Assembly: GCA_965651695.1 (NCBI GenBank)
Contig: CBFGTI010000006.1
Span: 1-64,000 of the forward strand
From: Imperialibacter sp965651695
GTDB lineage: Bacteria > Bacteroidota > Bacteroidia > Cytophagales > Cyclobacteriaceae
DNA: 64,000 nt
Direction of reading: 5' to 3'
The stretch's first letter is position 1. Every line of letters begins with the position of its first letter. The translations under genes were made by a program, and so were the position numbers. The notes below the pieces were generated by a model that saw only the letters and a list, made by a program, of their open reading frames with translations, was not told the origin of the DNA and ran no database searches. Shown piece after piece: positions 53,332-62,807 of the stretch.

Positions 53332-55215
53332 ATGAAGCTCGGGCGAATTGTACTATATAAAGTTGCGCTACCCATTGTGGTGACTGCAGTAACCGTTAGT
53401 TGCAATTCGCCCGAAAAAATTTCCGAAACAGCAAAGCCCGCCGCAACAGACTCCGCATCAATGCACAGCAGTTCAAACAAACTAATTGTTTATCAGGTAA
53501 TGACCCGTCTGTTTGGAAACAAAACCTCCCTTAACAAAAGGTATGGTACCGCGGCAGAAAATGGGGTTGGCAAATTTAACGACATCACGGCCGAAGCCCT
53601 TAGGGAAATAAAAGAGCTTGGCAGCACGCACATCTGGTATACCGGCGTAATTGAACACGCTACCATGACCGATTTTTCAGCTTTCGGTATCCCTCTCGAC
53701 GATGCCGATGTAGTGAAAGGCAGAGCAGGCTCGCCCTATGCCATCAAAGACTATTATGACGTAAACCCCGACCTGGCAACAGACATACCGAAACGAATGG
53801 AGGAGTTTGAAGCCCTGGTAGAACGCACACACGATGCCGGCCTTAAAGTGCTAATTGATTTTGTGCCCAACCATGTGGCAAGAAGATACACGTCGGATGC
53901 CAAACCCGAGGGTATTGCAGATTTTGGAGCCGCCGACAACACAGCGGAGGCTTTCAATCCTGGCAATAATTTCTATTACATACCCGGGCAGCCTTTTCAG
54001 GTGCCGGCCGGTTACGACCCGCTACCCCGCGAAAGACACCCCTCCCACGACCGCAGGTTTGAAGAAATACCCGCAAAAGCTACAGGAAACGACGTATTTT
54101 CGGCCACACCTTCCATACACGATTGGTTCGAAACAGTAAAGCTCAACTATGGTGTTGACTACCAGAATAATCGTGAAAAATATTTTGACCCCGTGCCCGA
54201 CACCTGGCACAAAATGTACGACATCCTCTCCTATTGGGCTTCGAAAGGAGTAGACGGATTTCGCTGCGACATGGCCGAAATGGTGCCTGTGGAGTTTTGG
54301 GAATGGGTGATTCCCAAAATAAAAGAACGGTTTCCGCAAATGCTTTTTGTTGCAGAAATCTATAAGCCAAATGAATACAGAGACTATTTGTTCAGAGGGA
54401 AATTTGACTACCTCTACGACAAGGTGGAACTGTACGACACGCTCAGGCACATTGTAGAAGGCAAGGCAAATACTGACCATATCACACCCATTTGGCAGCG
54501 TCAGGAGGGAATCGGTCATTTGATGTTGCGATTTCTTGAGAACCACGACGAGCAGCGAATTGCCTCTCCATTTTTTGCTGGCCGGGCAGAGTACGCTATT
54601 CCGGCTATGGCCTTAACCGCATTCATGCACACAGGGCCGGTAATGGTGTACTTCGGGCAAGAAGTAGGCGAACCCGGTGCAGGCAATGAAGGCTTTCAGG
54701 GTGAGGACGGCAGAACCACCATATTCGATTATTGGGGAGTGCCCTCCCACCAGGCCTGGATGAATAATGGCAAATTTGACGGCGGCAAGCTTACTGAGGA
54801 ACAGCGGAAGCTCCGTGACGGTTACAAGAAAATATTGCATCTCTGCAAAGGAGAGGAACTGATTAACGAAGGCAGTTTTTATGACCTCCACTTTTTTAAC
54901 AGAAGCGATAGTTATAAGGGGTACAGCAACAACATTTACACCTTCTTAAGACACAATGACACGGAAGCAATTCTAATTGCAGCAAATTTCAACAAGACTG
55001 CTACTGAAAAACCAACTGTAAAAATACCGTTGGATGCGCTGGAAAAGTTTGGCATGGGTACGTCCGCAGCCATCACCTTTACAGTACATGACAATGCCAA
55101 CGACAAGCAACAAATAGCGGTCGGTGATTTAAGTCAGCAAAACATTGAAAACAAAGGCTTCACTTTTGACATAGCACCCAATACATACCGGATTTTCCGG
55201 CTAACTTCTAACTAA
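53332..55215 (+). CDS. GH13 alpha-amylase-family lipoprotein
   Basis: A 627-residue glycoside hydrolase of GH13. Signal with lipobox VTVSC (Cys24), so lipid-anchored. Catalytic residues: Asp313 (GFRCD), Glu342 (FVAEI) and Asp406 (ENHDEQ); first conserved region DFVPNH. The barrel is followed by a C-terminal beta domain. Subfamily not settled. It starts at ATG 53332 rather than a TTG at 53299 that overlaps the aldolase. The next GH13 gene begins 7 bp after it. Likely endo-acting on starch or maltodextrin. Confidence 0.9.
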   Translation: MKLGRIVLYKVALPIVVTAVTVSCNSPEKISETAKPAATDSASMHSSSNKLIVYQVMTRLFGNKTSLNKRYGTAAENGVGKFNDITAEALREIKELGSTHIWYTGVIEHATMTDFSAFGIPLDDADVVKGRAGSPYAIKDYYDVNPDLATDIPKRMEEFEALVERTHDAGLKVLIDFVPNHVARRYTSDAKPEGIADFGAADNTAEAFNPGNNFYYIPGQPFQVPAGYDPLPRERHPSHDRRFEEIPAKATGNDVFSATPSIHDWFETVKLNYGVDYQNNREKYFDPVPDTWHKMYDILSYWASKGVDGFRCDMAEMVPVEFWEWVIPKIKERFPQMLFVAEIYKPNEYRDYLFRGKFDYLYDKVELYDTLRHIVEGKANTDHITPIWQRQEGIGHLMLRFLENHDEQRIASPFFAGRAEYAIPAMALTAFMHTGPVMVYFGQEVGEPGAGNEGFQGEDGRTTIFDYWGVPSHQAWMNNGKFDGGKLTEEQRKLRDGYKKILHLCKGEELINEGSFYDLHFFNRSDSYKGYSNNIYTFLRHNDTEAILIAANFNKTATEKPTVKIPLDALEKFGMGTSAAITFTVHDNANDKQQIAVGDLSQQNIENKGFTFDIAPNTYRIFRLTSN

Positions 55216-55222
55216 CCTGACA

Positions 55223-56905
55223 ATGAAACCATTTTTGAAAATATTTTTTGCGGCATTTCTTATCGTCGCTGCCGGCTGCCAATCGGCCAACCAAACTGCT
55301 GAAACCACAGAGAAAACTCCAGCTCCATTTTTGTGGGAAAACGCAACTATCTACTTCCTGCTGACGGATCGGTTCCAAAACGGCGATAAGAGCAATGACG
55401 TAAACTTCGGGCGAACCCTCCCCACCTCCCCACTTCGTGGATTTATGGGAGGCGATATTAAAGGCATCACGCAAAAAATCAATGACGGCTATTTTACTGA
55501 TTTAGGCGTAAATGCCATCTGGTTTACTCCCGTGGTGGAGCAAATTCATGGGCTTGTGGATGAGGGCTTTGGGGCCAACTACGGGTTTCATGGTTACTGG
55601 ACCAAAGACTGGACCGCGCTTGATCCGAATTTTGGCACAAGAGAGGACCTCAAAACACTGGTGCAAACCGCCCACAGCAAGGGGATAAGGATAATACTGG
55701 ATGTAGTGCTAAACCACACCGGCCCCGTAACTGAAGAAGACAAAGTATGGCCTGCAGATTGGGTAAGAACTGAGCCTCAATGTACGTACCAGGGCTACGA
55801 GTCGACCATTTCCTGTACACTTGTTAAAAATCTGCCCGACATCCTCACCGAAAGCGACCAGCCGGTAGAGCTGCCACAGTTTCTTGTAGAAAAATGGAAG
55901 GCTGAGGGAAGGTATGAGGCAGAAATGAAAGAATTGGATGACTTCTTTGAAAGAACCGGCTACCCCAGAGCGCCTCGCTATTACCTGATTAAATGGCTCA
56001 CCGACTACGTGCAGGAATTTGGCGTCGACGGATTCAGGGTCGATACTGCAAAGCATGTCGAGGAAAGCATCTGGGGTGAGTTGTTTGAACAGGTGAAATT
56101 AGCCTTTGCTACCTGGAAGCAGGAAAACCCCGCAGAGAAGCTTGACGATAATGACTTCTTTATGATGGGAGAAGTTTATGGATACGGCATTAGCGGCGGC
56201 AGGATGTACAATTTCAACGATGTTGAAGTGGACTTTTTCAACCAGGGATTTACGAGCCTGATCAATTTCGAATTTAAAACTGACGCAGGCCAAAGTGACT
56301 ATGAAGCAATTTTCACAAAGTATGATTCCATACTTAATACGAGCCTGAGCGGAAAAGGCACCGTTAACTATATAAGCTCTCACGACGACGGCGGGCCTTT
56401 CGACCTCAAACGAGAACGGGTAATAGAGGCAGGTACCAAGCTGCTACTCACCCCCGGCGCTGCACAAATATATTATGGCGATGAATCTGGCAGGTCGCTA
56501 AGCATTGAAGAAGCCGAGGGAGATGCAAGGCTCAGGTCTTTTATGAATTGGGAGCAAATTGAAGCGAACGACTCAATTGGGGGTGTTCCGGCACGAGCAA
56601 TACTTTCGCACTGGCAAAAGCTTGGCACATTCAGGAGAGACCACCCTGCTGTTGGGGCCGGCAAGCATCAGCAGCTTAGTTCCGATCCCTATGTTTTTAG
56701 CCGCACCCTTTCTGTTGACGGCTACACCAATGCGGTTGTAGTAGGCCTGGGTATGAAAACCGGTGAAAAAACAATTGCACTGAACAATACCTTTGAAGAT
56801 GGCACGGAGCTAACAGATTACTATGGCGGAGGCACGTTTACGGTAGAAAACAACAGCGTAACCGTTAACTCCAATGAAACGATTGTCCTGCTGGGGGAAA
56901 AGTAA
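55223..56905 (+). CDS. GH13_19-like periplasmic alpha-amylase lipoprotein
   Basis: A 560-residue GH13 lipoprotein (lipobox VAAGC, Cys19). Regions: YFLLTDRFQNGD near the N-terminus, DVVLNHTG, nucleophile Asp274 (FRVD), Glu317 (MMGEVYG) and Asp388 (SSHDDGGP). It resembles the MalS-type enzymes (GH13_19). It probably cuts imported maltodextrins in the periplasm. Last of three plus-strand genes before a terminator. Confidence 0.9.
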   Translation: MKPFLKIFFAAFLIVAAGCQSANQTAETTEKTPAPFLWENATIYFLLTDRFQNGDKSNDVNFGRTLPTSPLRGFMGGDIKGITQKINDGYFTDLGVNAIWFTPVVEQIHGLVDEGFGANYGFHGYWTKDWTALDPNFGTREDLKTLVQTAHSKGIRIILDVVLNHTGPVTEEDKVWPADWVRTEPQCTYQGYESTISCTLVKNLPDILTESDQPVELPQFLVEKWKAEGRYEAEMKELDDFFERTGYPRAPRYYLIKWLTDYVQEFGVDGFRVDTAKHVEESIWGELFEQVKLAFATWKQENPAEKLDDNDFFMMGEVYGYGISGGRMYNFNDVEVDFFNQGFTSLINFEFKTDAGQSDYEAIFTKYDSILNTSLSGKGTVNYISSHDDGGPFDLKRERVIEAGTKLLLTPGAAQIYYGDESGRSLSIEEAEGDARLRSFMNWEQIEANDSIGGVPARAILSHWQKLGTFRRDHPAVGAGKHQQLSSDPYVFSRTLSVDGYTNAVVVGLGMKTGEKTIALNNTFEDGTELTDYYGGGTFTVENNSVTVNSNETIVLLGEK

Positions 56906-56942
56906 TTTACCGGGTGCGGCAAGCCGACATTTATAAAAATTG

Positions 56943-56970
56943 AAAAGGAGGCAATAGCCTCCTTTTTTTT
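56943..56970 (+). terminator. Rho-independent terminator after GH13 gene
   Basis: Stem AAAAGGAGGC / GCCTCCTTTT with a 4-nt loop, followed by more T. Confidence 0.85.
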
Positions 56971-57072
56971 ACCCTTTCGTCGCAAGAGTTTTCCTGGTTT
57001 TCTGAATAGATTTTAATCAATCCCATCGCTTCCTAAAAATTAGACTTTTCTAAGAAGTAGTACAAAAATACC

Positions 57073-57091
57073 GGAAACGTTTTCGCAAACG
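57073..57091 (+). promoter_or_regulatory. LacI-type operator candidate upstream of susC
   Basis: GGAAACGTTTTC is a 12-bp near-palindrome (one mismatch) with the central CG typical of LacI-family sites. It overlaps a second dyad, CGTTT-N4-AAACG (57078-57091). It lies about 220 bp upstream of the susC start. Confidence 0.5.
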
Positions 57092-57313
57092 ATTACATTA
57101 AAATTATATCAATCCAAGCTGAATAAAAGTTGGATTTTTCTGCACCCGGGTTAGCATTATTCATAATTTTTGAGAAAATTGTAAGGATTTTACTAAGTTG
57201 GAAAAGGTACTATTGACACATTTGCACTGCACTTGAATCTCCTGTCCTTCTTCATTTTTAGTCAAAGTCGTGAGTTTAAAGCAATTACCAAACAACTATT
57301 AAACTACATTTTT

Positions 57314-60268
57314 ATGAGACAACGATTACTGAAGTACATTTTCCCGGTAATCTGCCTTGTTGGCTTGACATTTGGTCAGGCGGTAGCTCAAGACAGACAG
57401 ATCAGTGGAAAAGTAACAGATTCAGAAACCGGGGATGGTCTTCCCGGAGTGAACGTATTGGAGGTGGGCACCTCCAACGGTACGGTAACCGACCTTAATG
57501 GTAACTATTCCATTAGTGTTGGTTCAAATGCCTCTCTTTCTTACTCATTCGTGGGCTATGCAGTGCAGACCATAGCAGTAGGATCAAGGGCGGTTATCGA
57601 CGTGGCACTTGACCTCGACGTGCAATCACTGAACGAAGTGGTTGTGGTAGGTTACGGTACCCAGGAGAAGAAGGAACTTACCAGTGCGGTTACCAACCTT
57701 AATGAAGAAGACTTTAACAGGGGTAACGTAAACAGCCCAGCCCAGCTTTTGCAGGGCAAAGTTCCCGGCTTGAGTATCTATAATAAAGGTGGTAACCCAA
57801 ACAGCAGCGCTACAATCAGGCTAAGAGGTATATCTACCGTAGGTGCTAACACTGAACCTCTGGTTGTTATCGACGGTGTTATCGGCGCCTCCCTCGACAA
57901 CGTAGACCCGAACGACATCGAATCAATCAACGTATTGAAAGACGGATCAGGTGCTGCGATCTACGGAAGCCGTGGTTCAAGCGGTGTTATTCTTGTAACT
58001 ACCAAAAGCGGTGCGAGAGGCAAAGGCGTAACAGCCAGCTACAATGGCTATGTGTCTGCCGCAAGCGTGGCAAGGCAACAGCCGGTTTTCACTGCATCTG
58101 AGTACATTGCGGCAGGCGGAAACGACCTCGGCGCAGTTACCGACTGGCAGGATGAAGTTACCAGAACCGGTGTTTCGAATGTTCACAATATCGCCATTTC
58201 AGGTGGAAGTGAAGCTACTACTTTCCGTTTGTCTACCAACTTCAGAAATGTAAACGGTATACTTGAGAAATCTGGATTTGATCAAATTAACGCTCGTGCC
58301 AACATCAATCACAGAGCATTGGACGACAAACTTCAGATTGGTTTCAATATGGCGCTAACTAATCGTGAGAGCAACTTTTCGTTCAACGAGGCACTGCGTT
58401 ATGCGGTATTGTATAACCCTACAGCACCTATCACGTTTGACAATGGTGAGTATTTCCAGGCTATCCTTTTCGACAACTTCAACCCGGTAGCAATTCTCGA
58501 GCAAAACATTAACGAGGGTAAAAGAAAGAACCTCAACTTTAATGCGAAAATCGACTACGAGGTTGTTGAAGACCTGATTTTTACTGCAAATTATGCACAG
58601 CAGTATACCAACAACCTTAATGGTGAGTACTATTCAAGAAACTCGCTGTTCAGAGGCTTGAACAGAGGCGGCCTTGCCAGAAGATTCACTTCAGACAGCA
58701 AGTTTACTCTTTTTGAAACCTATGGAACCTATTCCAAGGGTTTTGGCAGTGTAGACATGAGTGTATCCGGTGGTTATTCTTTCCAGCAGGATGAGTATGA
58801 AGATTATTTCATTGAATTGGGTAACTTCCCAAGCGACGCCCTAGGGTATCATGCCCTTGAAAATGCTGGCGATAGACTTTCCGGCATTGCTGCCAATGTA
58901 AACATCAATAGCAATGTTTCACCCAACAACAGGATTATCGCATTCTTCGGCCGGGCTAACTTTACTTTTGATGATGCGATTTTCGTGAATGCCTCAGTTA
59001 GAAGAGAAGGTTCTACCAAACTAGGTGCCAACGAGCAGTGGGGTATTTTCCCGTCAGCTGGTTTGGGTGTTGACCTCAACAAGTACCTGCAGCTGTCAGG
59101 TGTTGACATCTTGAAACTGAGAGTTGGTTACGGTGTAACTGGTTCATTGCCATCGCAGTCGGGTCTTGCCCAAGACTTGTATGGTTACAGCTTCCAGGGT
59201 GGCGGACAGGTTTCTCTTACAAGAGATGCTAACCCCGACCTGAAGTGGGAGCAGAAGTCAGAAATAAATGTTGGTGTTGACTTTGGTCTTGGCAGCAAGC
59301 TGTCGGGTTCATTGGAACTATACACAAGAAATATCTCAGACTTTATCCTAGAGCGTGCTGTACCTACAGATCTCTATCCCTCAGGAACACGATTTGAGAA
59401 CGTTGGTGAATTAAAAACTAACGGTATTGAGTTCGCATTGAACTATACCTCTGTGAAAGCAGGCGACCTTAGCTGGACACCAGGTGTTGTTTTAAGCTCT
59501 TACAAAACCACGCTTGAGTCTTTTATTGAAGGTCTTGAAAGGCAAGTACGCGGAAGCCTTGGAGCTCCAGGCCAAAACAGCACCAACATGATCCGGGTAG
59601 CAGTGGGCGAAGAAATCGGACAGATCTGGGGACCTGTATTCTCCGGCGAAGTTGATGGCGAAGGAAGGCCTGTAATGACCGACCTTAACGGCGACGGACA
59701 GCTTATTACCGACCAGGGTTCAGCCCTTGCTGAAAACGGTGACTTCCAGGAGCTTGGCAATGGTATTCCTGACCTGGAAATTGGCTGGACAAACCAAATC
59801 ACTTATAAGAATTGGGATCTTAATGCCTTCTTCAGAGGTGCTTTCGGTCACAGCCTGGTTAACACCTACAGGGCGTTTTATGAGCCGCTCGACTTGGGCG
59901 CTATCAACTCTTACAACCGTATCAGCACAGACAAGGCTGTTGACGGCATCACTCAGGCGCAGTTCAGCTCATTGTATGTTGAGAAAGCTGGATTCTTCAA
60001 GCTTGACAACGTGACGCTGGGTTACAACTTTATTCCTGCCAACAACAAGGCAATCGGCAATATTCGTCTTTACGCAACTGCTGAAAACGTATTTGTAATT
60101 ACCGATTATACCGGTATCGACCCCGAGCCTGTTCTCCAGGATTTCGGAGCTATCGATAATGGTGGCTTCCTTGGAACCACTCCCGATGTTTTGGCTCCGG
60201 GTATCGACCGCAGGAATAATTACTTTACAGCACGAACCTTCACGTTCGGCGTTAACATAGGATTTTAA
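57314..60268 (+). CDS. susC: SusC/RagA TonB-dependent outer-membrane transporter
   Basis: A 984-residue TonB-linked receptor. Signal peptide (1-24, ending AVAQ), carboxypeptidase-D-like domain (about 28-110, ISGKVTDSETGDGLPGVNV), TonB-box-like EVVVVGYGTQ, plug domain to about 230 (VIDGV, AAIYGSRGSSGVI), and a C-terminal barrel ending FTFGVNIGF. It imports starch oligosaccharides with energy from TonB. I use ATG 57314 with the clean signal; an upstream TTG at 57233 is not needed. SusD begins 14 bp after it. Confidence 0.95.
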   Translation: MRQRLLKYIFPVICLVGLTFGQAVAQDRQISGKVTDSETGDGLPGVNVLEVGTSNGTVTDLNGNYSISVGSNASLSYSFVGYAVQTIAVGSRAVIDVALDLDVQSLNEVVVVGYGTQEKKELTSAVTNLNEEDFNRGNVNSPAQLLQGKVPGLSIYNKGGNPNSSATIRLRGISTVGANTEPLVVIDGVIGASLDNVDPNDIESINVLKDGSGAAIYGSRGSSGVILVTTKSGARGKGVTASYNGYVSAASVARQQPVFTASEYIAAGGNDLGAVTDWQDEVTRTGVSNVHNIAISGGSEATTFRLSTNFRNVNGILEKSGFDQINARANINHRALDDKLQIGFNMALTNRESNFSFNEALRYAVLYNPTAPITFDNGEYFQAILFDNFNPVAILEQNINEGKRKNLNFNAKIDYEVVEDLIFTANYAQQYTNNLNGEYYSRNSLFRGLNRGGLARRFTSDSKFTLFETYGTYSKGFGSVDMSVSGGYSFQQDEYEDYFIELGNFPSDALGYHALENAGDRLSGIAANVNINSNVSPNNRIIAFFGRANFTFDDAIFVNASVRREGSTKLGANEQWGIFPSAGLGVDLNKYLQLSGVDILKLRVGYGVTGSLPSQSGLAQDLYGYSFQGGGQVSLTRDANPDLKWEQKSEINVGVDFGLGSKLSGSLELYTRNISDFILERAVPTDLYPSGTRFENVGELKTNGIEFALNYTSVKAGDLSWTPGVVLSSYKTTLESFIEGLERQVRGSLGAPGQNSTNMIRVAVGEEIGQIWGPVFSGEVDGEGRPVMTDLNGDGQLITDQGSALAENGDFQELGNGIPDLEIGWTNQITYKNWDLNAFFRGAFGHSLVNTYRAFYEPLDLGAINSYNRISTDKAVDGITQAQFSSLYVEKAGFFKLDNVTLGYNFIPANNKAIGNIRLYATAENVFVITDYTGIDPEPVLQDFGAIDNGGFLGTTPDVLAPGIDRRNNYFTARTFTFGVNIGF

Positions 60269-60282
60269 ACTATCGAAGAACA

Positions 60283-61809
60283 ATGAAGAACTTATTTAAA
60301 ATATTTCTCTTAATTCCTCTGGTCACAGCATTTTATGCTTGTACTGATCTTGAGGAAGAAATTGAAGGTGATTTCACTGAGACTTTCGATCCGGCGAATC
60401 CTGGCGTAGGTGTGAAAAACAACGTAAACAGGCCTACACCAGATGACGGACTAGCTCCTGCCTTTACCAGGCTTCTGAACGGTACCGCTAATCACGGCAG
60501 CTATTTTTCTGCATCAGAATTACCTACCGATGAAGCAGTAGTTACTCAAAAAGGTGGTGACTGGTTTGATGGTGGTATCCTGATCAATTTGCATGTCCAT
60601 GATTTCAGGTCGACCAACCCATTTTTGAATGGTGCATGGAACGACACCTACGGCGGTATTACGCAGTGTAACATCCTGCTTGATGGTGACCTTTCTGCTG
60701 GAGCAGAAGCTCAGGTAAGAATGTTGCGTGCCTACTTCTACTGGAGGCTTTTAGACATGTTTGGCAATGTAAAAATTGTAACCACTCCTGGCGTTGATGT
60801 ACCGCAGTCTGATCGGACAGCAGTATTCAATTTTGTTGAGAGTGAGTTGCTGGCCGCTATCCCTGACTTATCGGAAGCAAGGTCTGAGTATGGAAGAGCA
60901 AACAAATGGGCTGCATATGCATTGCTGGCACGTTTGTATTTGAATGCTGAGGTGTACACAGGTAACGCTAGATATCAGGATGCATCTGATGCAGCTGACA
61001 TGGTGATTAACTCAGGTGTATACGACCTGGATCCAAACTATGCAGCTGTTTTCGCACCGGATAACGTAGAAAATATCGAGCACATTATGGTGGCTCCGTT
61101 TGACGAGGCGACCGGTACCGGTATGAACTTCGCACAAATGACGCTTCACTACCCAAGTCAGCTTACATTCAGCCTGCAGCAGCAGCCATGGAATGGCTAC
61201 TCTACACTCGAAGAGTTTTATAACTCATATGAGGACGGTGACGAAAGAAAGGAAAACAACTTCATCGTAGGCCCTCAGGTAGACAGAAGTGGTAACCCGA
61301 TCCTTGATCTTGCCTTCGATAAGGCTGATGAGGATGGAGCCGCTATTAACTACACACCTGAAATTAATCAGCTTGCGCCTAATGGTTCAAGACAAGCCGG
61401 TGCTCGCTTGGGCAAATTCAGCTTCAAAATTGGCCAAACCCCTGACATGGATAATGATTTCCCGGTATTGCGCTATGGCGAAGTACTGCTCAACAAGGCC
61501 GAAGCAATGGCCAGAATGAGCGGAAACTGGAATGCTGGACTTATTTACGTAAACCAGCTGAGAACAAGAGCAGATGTGGATGAATTCACAACCATAACTG
61601 AGGATGAGTTTTTAGCTGAAAGAGGTCGCGAGCTGTTCCAGGAGTCGCTTAGAAGAACAGACCTTATCCGCTTTGGGGCTTGGGGCGACGCATGGTGGGA
61701 AAAACCCGCTCACAGCGATGACTACAAGAACATATTCCCAATTCCATTGGATCAGATTAACGCGTCTGCATCAGAAACATATCCGCTGGCGCAGAACCCT
61801 GGTTATTAA
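60283..61809 (+). CDS. susD: SusD/RagB substrate-binding lipoprotein
   Basis: A 508-residue SusD-family surface lipoprotein (lipobox FYAC, Cys20). Blocks GAWNDTYGGITQCNILLDG, LRAYFYWRLLDMFGNVKI, then ALLARLYLNAEVYTG and the C-terminal RGRELFQESLRRTDLIRFG are typical of the helical core. It binds the oligosaccharide and closes over SusC. Immediately downstream of susC and ended by a terminator. Confidence 0.95.
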   Translation: MKNLFKIFLLIPLVTAFYACTDLEEEIEGDFTETFDPANPGVGVKNNVNRPTPDDGLAPAFTRLLNGTANHGSYFSASELPTDEAVVTQKGGDWFDGGILINLHVHDFRSTNPFLNGAWNDTYGGITQCNILLDGDLSAGAEAQVRMLRAYFYWRLLDMFGNVKIVTTPGVDVPQSDRTAVFNFVESELLAAIPDLSEARSEYGRANKWAAYALLARLYLNAEVYTGNARYQDASDAADMVINSGVYDLDPNYAAVFAPDNVENIEHIMVAPFDEATGTGMNFAQMTLHYPSQLTFSLQQQPWNGYSTLEEFYNSYEDGDERKENNFIVGPQVDRSGNPILDLAFDKADEDGAAINYTPEINQLAPNGSRQAGARLGKFSFKIGQTPDMDNDFPVLRYGEVLLNKAEAMARMSGNWNAGLIYVNQLRTRADVDEFTTITEDEFLAERGRELFQESLRRTDLIRFGAWGDAWWEKPAHSDDYKNIFPIPLDQINASASETYPLAQNPGY

Positions 61810-62118
61810 TTTATACAGATAAGGTTTTTGACATAGTAAATAGCGTCCTTCACAGGACGCTATTTTTTTAACAGAAAGTGATTAACGCAGTCAGGAGCTA
61901 TAAAGGGGCTGGCGGAAGTGCAAGCCAAATGGCATCCTTGAGATGCATTAAAAAAGACAGTGTGCATTTTTTGAGCCTGCCATAGGGCTCTAGATTATTT
62001 CGGGAAAATAAATTACATCCGAGAAACGCACATCCGCTTAATTAATATTTTCAGAGCCGAAATTTGGCTCTCAATAGATGTAGCAATAGTTTTACAGTTA
62101 AACAAATGCTTTTATTGT
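61810..62118. other. Intergenic region after susD
   Basis: Contains the susD terminator. The rest is AT-rich, with no gene and no exact promoter box seen. Confidence 0.4.
61838..61869 (+). terminator. Rho-independent terminator after susD
   Basis: Stem AAATAGCGTCCT / AGGACGCTATTT with a 4-nt loop, followed by TTTT. Confidence 0.85.
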
Positions 62119-62700
62119 ATGAGAGGCGTTTTTAGTTTTTTGCTTTTGAGTTTGCTGTTAACCGGGTGTTTTGAGTCTGAGTACACCAGGCTGGTTAAAT
62201 CGGAACTGTCAAAAGAAACTCGCTCCGATTCGCTGTTGTTTGATATTGAGTTCGGAGACTCCAGAGAAGAGTTTTACCAAAAATGTTATCGGCTCAACAG
62301 GAGGCAGCTTGTGTCGCAAGGGCCGGGAAATTCGTCTGTTCAATACCTTTTTACAGATTCTGTCTATCACAAAGAACCCGCTTCGCTTCAACTGTTGTTT
62401 TATCCGAAATTTGATGAGAAACAGGTAATAAAGAGTATGGACCTGGAACTCAGTTATACTGGATGGGCTCCCTGGAATACCAGATTAAAATCTGACTCCT
62501 TAAAACCCAAAGTACTTGAAATGCTGCGGGACTGGTACGGGGGCAATGATTTCATTAGCGTTACCCTAAATAAAGTGGAAGTACCACTGAAACTGGACGC
62601 CAACAGGAGAATTATTGTTTTTACGAAAGACGAAGAAAAAGTAGTCGTAAAAATTCAGGACATACTCCACCCGGAGTATCAACATTCAATAAGCAAATGA
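62119..62700 (+). CDS. Putative lipoprotein, function unknown
   Basis: A 193-residue exported lipoprotein (lipobox LLTGC, Cys17). The mature part starts with an acidic helical segment and then DIEFGDSREEFYQKC. No known domain recognised. It lies behind the susD terminator, so it is not clearly part of the starch locus. Confidence 0.72.
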   Translation: MRGVFSFLLLSLLLTGCFESEYTRLVKSELSKETRSDSLLFDIEFGDSREEFYQKCYRLNRRQLVSQGPGNSSVQYLFTDSVYHKEPASLQLLFYPKFDEKQVIKSMDLELSYTGWAPWNTRLKSDSLKPKVLEMLRDWYGGNDFISVTLNKVEVPLKLDANRRIIVFTKDEEKVVVKIQDILHPEYQHSISK

Positions 62701-62807
62701 TGAAGTGGTGGTTATAATTCCTTCGCTATGTCCACCGCTGTCCTCGCTGGAAAAAGGCGGTTGCGTAATTGGCAGCGAGGTGGATCACACTGATAAAAAA
62801 ATATAAT

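Larger units (their letters stand above)
56906..57313. other. Region upstream of susC
   Basis: Begins with a terminator (56943-56970), then holds the LacI-like operator (57073-57091) and about 220 bp of AT-rich leader. No exact TAnnTTTG box; CACATTTG at 57217-57224 is the nearest match. No gene is seen. Confidence 0.5.
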
